Source of the DNA: Candidatus Caccopulliclostridium gallistercoris
Lineage (GTDB): Bacteria; Bacillota; Clostridia; Christensenellales; UBA1242
Length of the DNA stretch: 64,000 nt
Direction of reading: 5' to 3'
Assembly: GCA_018713725.1 (NCBI GenBank)
Contig: DVOJ01000006.1
Coordinates: 1 to 64,000, forward strand
In this document: positions 58,984-64,000 of the stretch, piece after piece
How the letters are laid out: each line of letters begins with the position of its first letter
Numbering within the stretch: the stretch's first letter is position 1
The notes under the pieces: generated by a model
What the model saw: only the letters and a program-made list of their open reading frames with translations
The model's database searches: none
What the model was told of the DNA's origin: nothing
Made by a program: the position numbers and the translations under genes

Positions 58984-59010
58984 ATCACGCTTTTAGGCGT
59001 GATTTTTTTT
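58984..59010 (+). terminator. Terminator of greA
   Basis: Stem ATCACGC/GCGTGAT, loop TTTTAG, then eight T. Identical in its stem to the terminator at 4745-4778. Confidence 0.9.
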
Positions 59011-59029
59011 GCAAAAAACAAGAGTCTGG

Positions 59030-59310
59030 CTAGCGCGGGTCACGGGAGGAGATTCTTCGCAAGAAAAATTTCTGCGCTTTTGGGCGGGTTTGCTAAGCGC
59101 AAACGCACGCCGCGGACGCTTGAAATTTTTCAGTATACGCACCAAACGCAAACTCCAGCCTAACGGCTTGGGAGTTTGGTGCGTACTCTCGTGCGAAGAA
59201 ATTTCTTCGAAGTCTAAGTAGCTAATTTTTAAATTATTCTGCACTTTTGGCGGGTTTGCTAAACGCAAACGCACGCCGCGGACGCTTGAAATTTTTCAGA
59301 AATCTCAGCC
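59030..59310. repeat. Family D repeats between greA and mnmE
   Basis: A full plain copy (about 59045-59215): GAAAAATTTCTGCGC, GTTTGC/GCAAAC, CTTGAAATTTTTC, the stem ACGCACCAAACGC...AACTCC with GGAGTTTGGTGCGT, then CGAAGAAATTTCTTCG. A second, truncated tail follows (about 59240-59300). GCGGGTCACGGGAGGAGATTC at the left matches ends at 530 and 18130. No gene. Confidence 0.75.
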
Positions 59311-59339
59311 GCTTAAATTTTCTATTTTGCAATAATATA

Positions 59340-59369
59340 TTTACTATTATTTTTATTTTGTGCTATAAT
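59340..59369 (+). promoter_or_regulatory. Probable leaderless promoter of mnmE
   Basis: TTTACT (59340-59345), 18-base spacer, TATAAT (59364-59369), then 6 bases to the ATG at 59376. No ribosome binding site. Confidence 0.7.
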
Positions 59370-59375
59370 AAGCTC

Positions 59376-60698
59376 ATGAAACCTATTGTGGCGGTGTCTA
59401 CTCCGGTGGGGGCGGGCGCAATTAGCATTGTGAGAATGAGCGGCGACGGCGTGCTGGATATTGCACGCAGGCTTTTTTCATGCAAAGAAGATATTACCCC
59501 AAGAAAAGTTATTTTGGGCACCTTTTCCTATAACGGTATAAATGAAAAATGCCTTCTTGTTTACTTTAAAGCGCCACACTCCTATACCGGCGAAGATATC
59601 GTGGAGTTTCAGTGCCACGGCGGAGAGTTACTCACTCGCGAAGTATTGAACGCGCTTATAAATAACGGCGCGAGACTTGCTGAAAACGGCGAGTTCACAA
59701 AGCGTGCGTTTTTAAATGGCAAGGTTAGCCTAGATAGCGCAGAAGGAATTATAGACGTAATAAACGCGGGCACGGAAGCTGAGCTTAAAGCGGGCTACAA
59801 CCTTATGAGCGGAAAACTTTATCAAGAAGTGAAGGCTCTTCAAGATAAAGTTACGGACGAGCTTGCAAGTGTGGACATGACGCTAGACTATCCGGAACAC
59901 GACGACGAAGGGGAGACGCTGGAACACACGAAGAGCGTACTAAAAGAAGTAGAGAGTAAGATTCATGCTCTGCTTGCCACAGCGGGTACGGGCAAACTTA
60001 TTAAGTCCGGCATAAACGCGGCAATTGTGGGCAAGCCAAATGTTGGGAAAAGTAGCCTTTTGAACGCGCTTCTTGGCGAAGATAGGGCAATAGTTACAGA
60101 CGTTGCCGGCACCACACGTGACACTATTACGGAAAGCATAGCCTACAAGGGCATTAAAATAAACTTTGTGGACACGGCGGGCGTTAGAGATAGTGAAAAC
60201 GTTGTGGAAAAAATCGGAATAGATAGGTCTAAGCGCGCAATAGACATGGCGGACATAGTGCTGCTTGTTTTAGATAGCTCAGAAGAGCTTACAGACGAAG
60301 ATAGGGAGCTTTTAGACCTTACCAAGAGTAAACCGCGAATACTCGTTTTAAATAAGAGCGACAAGAAAAAGGCACTTAATTTAAAGGAAAAATACGTTTT
60401 GGTAAGTGCAAAAGATGGCGTAAATATAGAAGAGTTAAAGGAAGAAATTTTTAACGTGTTTGCGGGCGGAAAAATAGATACGTCCGGCTTAATTCTTACA
60501 AACGTACGCCACATTGAAGCCTTGAACGCGGCGCTAGAAAAGTGTAGGCAGGGAATAAGCGCTTGTGAAATTCACACGCCGGATATAGTTAGCTTTACGC
60601 TAAAAGAGCTTTGGCAGGAGCTAGGAAAAATTACGGGAGAAACGGAAACTGAGAGCATCATAGATGCAATCTTTTCCAAATTTTGTTTAGGAAAATGA
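59376..60698 (+). CDS. mnmE: tRNA modification GTPase MnmE
   Basis: 440 residues. With MnmG it makes the 5-carboxymethylaminomethyl group on wobble U34. The N-terminal folate-binding domain starts [22 protein letters not shown]. The G domain has [16 protein letters not shown] (P-loop, about 217-232), [13 protein letters not shown] and NKSD. The C-terminal catalytic Cys motif reads CLGK. I start at the ATG at 59376: the frame is open 43 codons upstream, but through a repeat and the promoter, and the -10 box ends 6 bases before this ATG. The stop overlaps mnmG (ATGA). Confidence 0.97.
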   Translation: MKPIVAVSTPVGAGAISIVRMSGDGVLDIARRLFSCKEDITPRKVILGTFSYNGINEKCLLVYFKAPHSYTGEDIVEFQCHGGELLTREVLNALINNGARLAENGEFTKRAFLNGKVSLDSAEGIIDVINAGTEAELKAGYNLMSGKLYQEVKALQDKVTDELASVDMTLDYPEHDDEGETLEHTKSVLKEVESKIHALLATAGTGKLIKSGINAAIVGKPNVGKSSLLNALLGEDRAIVTDVAGTTRDTITESIAYKGIKINFVDTAGVRDSENVVEKIGIDRSKRAIDMADIVLLVLDSSEELTDEDRELLDLTKSKPRILVLNKSDKKKALNLKEKYVLVSAKDGVNIEELKEEIFNVFAGGKIDTSGLILTNVRHIEALNAALEKCRQGISACEIHTPDIVSFTLKELWQELGKITGETETESIIDAIFSKFCLGK

Positions 60699-62566
60699 AA
60701 AGAGAGTATTTTGATAGCATAGTTATAGGTGCGGGGCATGCTGGTTGCGAAGCAGGCCTAGCTCTTGCGCGCCTTGGAAATAAAACTCTTCTTTTAACTT
60801 TGAATCTAGACGCCGTAGCGTTTTTAGCGTGCAACCCGTCTATTGGCGGCACGGCAAAGGGGCACTTAGTTTGCGAAATAGATGCGCTTGGCGGCGAGAT
60901 GGGAAAGAATATAGACGAAACGCTCATTCAGCTAAGAATGCTAAACCGCGGAAAAGGCCCGGCAGTGTATAGCCTTCGCGCGCAGGCGGATAAGGAAAAG
61001 TACCACGCCAGAATGAAGCGTGTTTTAGAAGAGCAGGAAAACTTAACGCTTAAACAGGGCGAAGTTACAAAAATCTTTACTAAAAACGGCAAAATTGTGG
61101 GCATAAAAACGGCAGTTGGGGAAACGTTTAGCTGTAAAAGCATTGTAATTTGCACGGGCGTGTATTTAAAAAGTAGAATAATTATAGGCGAGTACACAAA
61201 AAACAGCGGCCCGAACGGCTTTGCTCCGGCTAACGAACTAACTAAAAGCCTAGCGGATTTAGGCTTTGAAATACGCCGCTTTAAAACGGGAACACCGGCA
61301 AGAATTAACGGCAGAAGCATAGATTTTTCTAGCTTAGAAGTTCAGTACGGCGAAGAAGATATTCAAAATTTTAGCTTTATGACGAACCATAAACCTAAGA
61401 ATAAAACGGTGTGCTACCTAACGTACACTAACCAAAAGACGCACGAAGTTATATTAAAGAACTTATCGCGCGCGCCGTTATATTCAGGTATAATCAAGAG
61501 CACGGGACCGCGCTACTGCCCGTCTATTGAAGATAAAATTGTGCGCTTTAAAGATAAGGAGCGCCACCAAATTTTCTTAGAGCCAGAAGGGCTAGACACA
61601 AACGAGTTCTATATTCAGGGCGTCAGCACGTCGCTGCCTGTGGACGTTCAAGAAGATATGTATCACACAATTAAGGGCTTAGAGCACGCAAGCATCATGC
61701 GCAACGCCTACGCCATAGAGTATGACTGCATTAATCCGCTAGAACTCTATCCAACCTTACAAGCTAAAAAGGTAAAGGGCTTATTCTTTGCTGGGCAAGT
61801 AAACGGTACTAGCGGCTACGAAGAGGCGGCGGCGCAAGGCATAGTTGCGGGAATAAACGCAAGCGCGTATAACGCAGAAAAGGACATGCTTGTTTTAAAG
61901 CGCAACCAAAGCTACATTGGCGTGCTAATAGATGACCTAGTTACAAAGGGCACGAACGAGCCGTACAGAATGATGACGTCACGTGCGGAGTATAGATTAT
62001 ATCTTCGCCAAGACAACGCAGATTTAAGGCTAACGGAAATTGGAAGAAAGTTTGGGCTAGTGGACGACAAGCGCTATAAAAAATTTAAGCAAAGGGTGAA
62101 GAAATTAAACGAAGCGCGTGAGCGACTAAAAATAAAAATAAAATTAGATGAAAAATTAAAAAAATTCTTAAAAAATAATAATGAAAATATTCCCGTTCAA
62201 AGCTTAACCGTGCACGATTTAATTAAAAGAAATAATATAGACGCCTTTAAATTAAATCAAGAATTTAATGTTTTTGAAGGCATAGAAAATTCAATAATTA
62301 ACACAATAAATATAGAAGTAAAATACGAAGGATATTTAAAACAGCAGGAAGACGATATTAAAAAATTAGAGCGCGAAGAAAGCTTAGAAATTCCTGAAAA
62401 TATAGACTATTTAAATATAAAGGGTCTTCGCCTAGAAGCAAGGCAAAAGCTAGATAAAATAAGGCCAAAAACCATATCTCAGGCGTCCAGAATTTCTGGC
62501 GTTTCTCCGGCGGATATATCCGTTTTAATAATTTATTTAAAGTTGAGGGAAAATGGAAAAAATTAA
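60695..62566 (+). CDS. mnmG: tRNA modification FAD enzyme MnmG (GidA)
   Basis: 623 residues, full length. It is the FAD- and NADH-using partner of MnmE. The FAD motif [19 protein letters not shown] is at residues 9-27, the conserved [22 protein letters not shown] at about 47-68, and Cys motifs lie further on. The helical C-terminal domain, ending [23 protein letters not shown], binds MnmE and tRNA. The ATG at 60695 overlaps the mnmE stop. A TTTAGGAAAA just before it can serve as a weak binding site. It overlaps rsmG by 14 bases. Confidence 0.97.
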   Translation: MKREYFDSIVIGAGHAGCEAGLALARLGNKTLLLTLNLDAVAFLACNPSIGGTAKGHLVCEIDALGGEMGKNIDETLIQLRMLNRGKGPAVYSLRAQADKEKYHARMKRVLEEQENLTLKQGEVTKIFTKNGKIVGIKTAVGETFSCKSIVICTGVYLKSRIIIGEYTKNSGPNGFAPANELTKSLADLGFEIRRFKTGTPARINGRSIDFSSLEVQYGEEDIQNFSFMTNHKPKNKTVCYLTYTNQKTHEVILKNLSRAPLYSGIIKSTGPRYCPSIEDKIVRFKDKERHQIFLEPEGLDTNEFYIQGVSTSLPVDVQEDMYHTIKGLEHASIMRNAYAIEYDCINPLELYPTLQAKKVKGLFFAGQVNGTSGYEEAAAQGIVAGINASAYNAEKDMLVLKRNQSYIGVLIDDLVTKGTNEPYRMMTSRAEYRLYLRQDNADLRLTEIGRKFGLVDDKRYKKFKQRVKKLNEARERLKIKIKLDEKLKKFLKNNNENIPVQSLTVHDLIKRNNIDAFKLNQEFNVFEGIENSIINTINIEVKYEGYLKQQEDDIKKLEREESLEIPENIDYLNIKGLRLEARQKLDKIRPKTISQASRISGVSPADISVLIIYLKLRENGKN

Positions 62567-63239
62567 ATTATTTGAAAAATATAATTTAAATTTAACAGAA
62601 GAAAAATTAAATAAATTAAATATTTTTTATTCTGAATTAATTTTTTATAATAATTCCTTTAATTTAACCGCCATAACGGAAGAAAATGAAGTATTTATTA
62701 AACATTTTTTAGATAGCATTTTCCCCGAATTTCTAATAGAAAAAAATTCTAGCGTTATAGATATTGGCGCGGGCGCGGGCTTTCCTAGCATACCACTTAA
62801 AATATATAGACCAGACCTAAACGTTACCATGATAGATAGCCTAAATAAGCGCGTAAATTTTTTAAACGACGTTATTAAAAAATTGGAGCTAGAAAACATC
62901 TCCGCCTTTCACGCGCGAGCGGAAGACTTTGCTAAAACAAGTAGGGAAAGTTTTGATTACGCCGTAGTGCGCGCCGTGGCTAAAATTCCAACGCTTATAG
63001 AGTACGCTTTTCCACTTTTAAAGGTGGGCGGAAGGCTTCTCTGCTATAAGGGCGGGGACGTGGAAGAAGAGTTAAAGCAGTCTGAAAACGCGCTTAAAAT
63101 TCTTGGCGGGGTAGTAGAGCGCGTGGAAAAGTTTAACTTAGAAGGAAATTCCAGAACAATAGTTTTAATTAAAAAGCTCGAGCACACGCCAAGTAAATAT
63201 CCTAGAAGCAAAAATTTGCCAAAATTAAAACCACTATAA
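62553..63239 (+). CDS. rsmG: 16S rRNA m7G527 methyltransferase RsmG (GidB)
   Basis: 228 residues. The SAM-binding motif [17 protein letters not shown] (about 69-85) follows the [20 protein letters not shown] block typical of Gid[29 protein letters not shown] completes the Rossmann-type fold. It methylates N7 of G527 in 16S rRNA. The first 50 residues are very AT-rich in codon choice. GAGGG precedes the ATG, which lies inside mnmG. It is followed after 4 bases by recF. Confidence 0.96.
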   Translation: MEKIKLFEKYNLNLTEEKLNKLNIFYSELIFYNNSFNLTAITEENEVFIKHFLDSIFPEFLIEKNSSVIDIGAGAGFPSIPLKIYRPDLNVTMIDSLNKRVNFLNDVIKKLELENISAFHARAEDFAKTSRESFDYAVVRAVAKIPTLIEYAFPLLKVGGRLLCYKGGDVEEELKQSENALKILGGVVERVEKFNLEGNSRTIVLIKKLEHTPSKYPRSKNLPKLKPL

Positions 63240-63243
63240 GCCT

Positions 63244-64000
63244 ATGAAAGTTAAAAGTTTAAAGCTGAATAATTATAGAAACTACTCGGGTGTCCAAGTA
63301 GATTTTTCCGACGGCTTAAACATAATTAAGGGTTCTAACGCTCAGGGCAAAACCAATTTAATAGAAGCCATTTATATGTGCAGCATAGGCAAAAGCCTTC
63401 GCGCCAGCAAGGAGCGCCAAACTATCAAGTGGAACGAAGAGCGTGCAAAAATAGAGCTTGAAGTGGAGAAGAAATTTGGTAAAAGCACAATTGAAATAAT
63501 TCTATCTAAAAGCGAAAAGAAAACGGTTAGAATAAATAAAATTCCTATTAAAAAAATAGGCGAACTTATGGGCGAGCTTAATGCCGTGTTCTTTTCGCCC
63601 GACGAGTTAAAACTTATAAAAGAGAGCCCAGAAGACAGGCGCAGATTCATGGACATAAGTATTTCCCAGATGAGCAAGGCGTATTTTTATCTACTATCTA
63701 AGTACGAAAAAATTCTTGCCAACCGTAACAAGCTTTTAAAGCAGGGGTTAGAGCGAGAAAAACTCATCGACACGCTTTCCATTTGGAATGAGCAGCTTGC
63801 GCGCGCGGGCAGCAAAATTATTTTAAGTAGAATACATTTTTTAGAAAAGCTTGCGCCCTACGCCGAGCTTAGCCATAAATATTTAACGTCGGACGCGGAA
63901 ACTCTTGCGCTTGAATACACAGGCTTAAAGGGTGAAACGGAAGAAGAGATAAAGCAAAAATTTTTGGAGGCGCTAGATAAAAGTTTGGAAAAGGACTTAA
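63244..64000 (+). CDS. recF: DNA replication and repair protein RecF (cut by window end)
   Basis: 252 codons are visible; the 3' end lies outside. RecF is an ABC-type ATPase that loads RecA at gaps. The N-terminal KSLKLNNYRNYSGVQVDFSDGLNIIKGSNAQGKTNLIEAI contains Walker A GSNAQGKTN (about residues 30-38). FFSPDELKLIKESPEDRRRFMDISISQ is a further family block. In most Firmicutes recF follows dnaN at the origin; here it follows rsmG, 25 kb to the right. No ribosome binding site lies in the 4-base gap, so translation is probably coupled. Confidence 0.95.
   Translation, partial: MKVKSLKLNNYRNYSGVQVDFSDGLNIIKGSNAQGKTNLIEAIYMCSIGKSLRASKERQTIKWNEERAKIELEVEKKFGKSTIEIILSKSEKKTVRINKIPIKKIGELMGELNAVFFSPDELKLIKESPEDRRRFMDISISQMSKAYFYLLSKYEKILANRNKLLKQGLEREKLIDTLSIWNEQLARAGSKIILSRIHFLEKLAPYAELSHKYLTSDAETLALEYTGLKGETEEEIKQKFLEALDKSLEKDL

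Noticed and set aside
1-64000. CRISPR arrays, rRNA genes, riboswitches, T-box leaders, phage genes
   Set aside because: I looked for regular short repeats with unique spacers, rRNA core sequences, specifier and T-box motifs, and phage structural genes, and saw none. The dispersed repeats are irregularly spaced palindromes, not CRISPR.

Overview
The window comes from an AT-rich, low-GC Gram-positive bacterium, most likely an uncultured gut-type member of the class Clostridia. The evidence is Spo0A, YabP and YabQ (endospore formation), rubrerythrin and an [FeFe]-hydrogenase-type protein (anaerobic life), many lipoproteins, and AGGAGG-type ribosome binding sites. It spans the chromosomal replication origin. 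Gene direction switches at about 35.9 kb: most genes to the left lie on the minus strand and most to the right on the plus strand, as expected for two replichores leaving an origin.

Left arm (1-35.7 kb). From the window start come tRNA-Glu, several lipoproteins and small unknown proteins, and initiator tRNA-Met. Next are a DegV-like lipid-binding protein, tadA with two tandem CPBP membrane proteases, a stand-alone [FeFe]-hydrogenase domain protein, and a 693-residue surface protein whose C-terminus looks like a diversity-generating-retroelement variable region. An XRE regulator paired with a RelA/SpoT-like HD-TGS protein follows, then rubrerythrin and a Fic protein with an unusual repeated operator-like motif. 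Then come a three-gene glycerol-3-phosphate-dehydrogenase-type flavoprotein operon, a TPR/lipoprotein/HelD-like helicase operon, ftsH with a membrane partner, cvpA, and three parS sites next to parB and parA.

Origin and right arm (35.7-64 kb). dnaA is followed by a cluster of DnaA boxes and an AT-rich stretch, then dnaN, rpmH, rnpA, yidD, yidC and khpB (jag). Further on are a GIY-YIG nuclease gene between long inverted repeats, a Spo0A-C-like protein, a YqeY-like gene, a metallophosphoesterase, and a giant CvpA-like membrane protein. Next are rsmH, a MarR regulator, cysS, the spore genes yabP-yabQ with divIC, a second Spo0A-C-like protein, a Cys-rich DUF1540-like protein, rplI, full-length spo0A, a DUF378 protein, greA, and mnmE-mnmG-rsmG-recF (recF cut by the window end).

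Two features stand out. First, almost every long gene-free gap is packed with dispersed palindromic repeats, which I sort into families A-E. Copies of C sit inside D and inside another repeat, and B sits inside E, so filled and empty sites can be compared within the window. One family-A copy is a pair of about 131-bp inverted arms around the GIY-YIG gene, suggesting an autonomous element with many non-autonomous derivatives. Second, at least seven genes have a consensus-like promoter whose -10 hexamer ends only 6-7 bases before the start codon, with no ribosome binding site. They are probably leaderless; an eighth is weaker. All family, operator and leaderless assignments are by eye and need computational confirmation.
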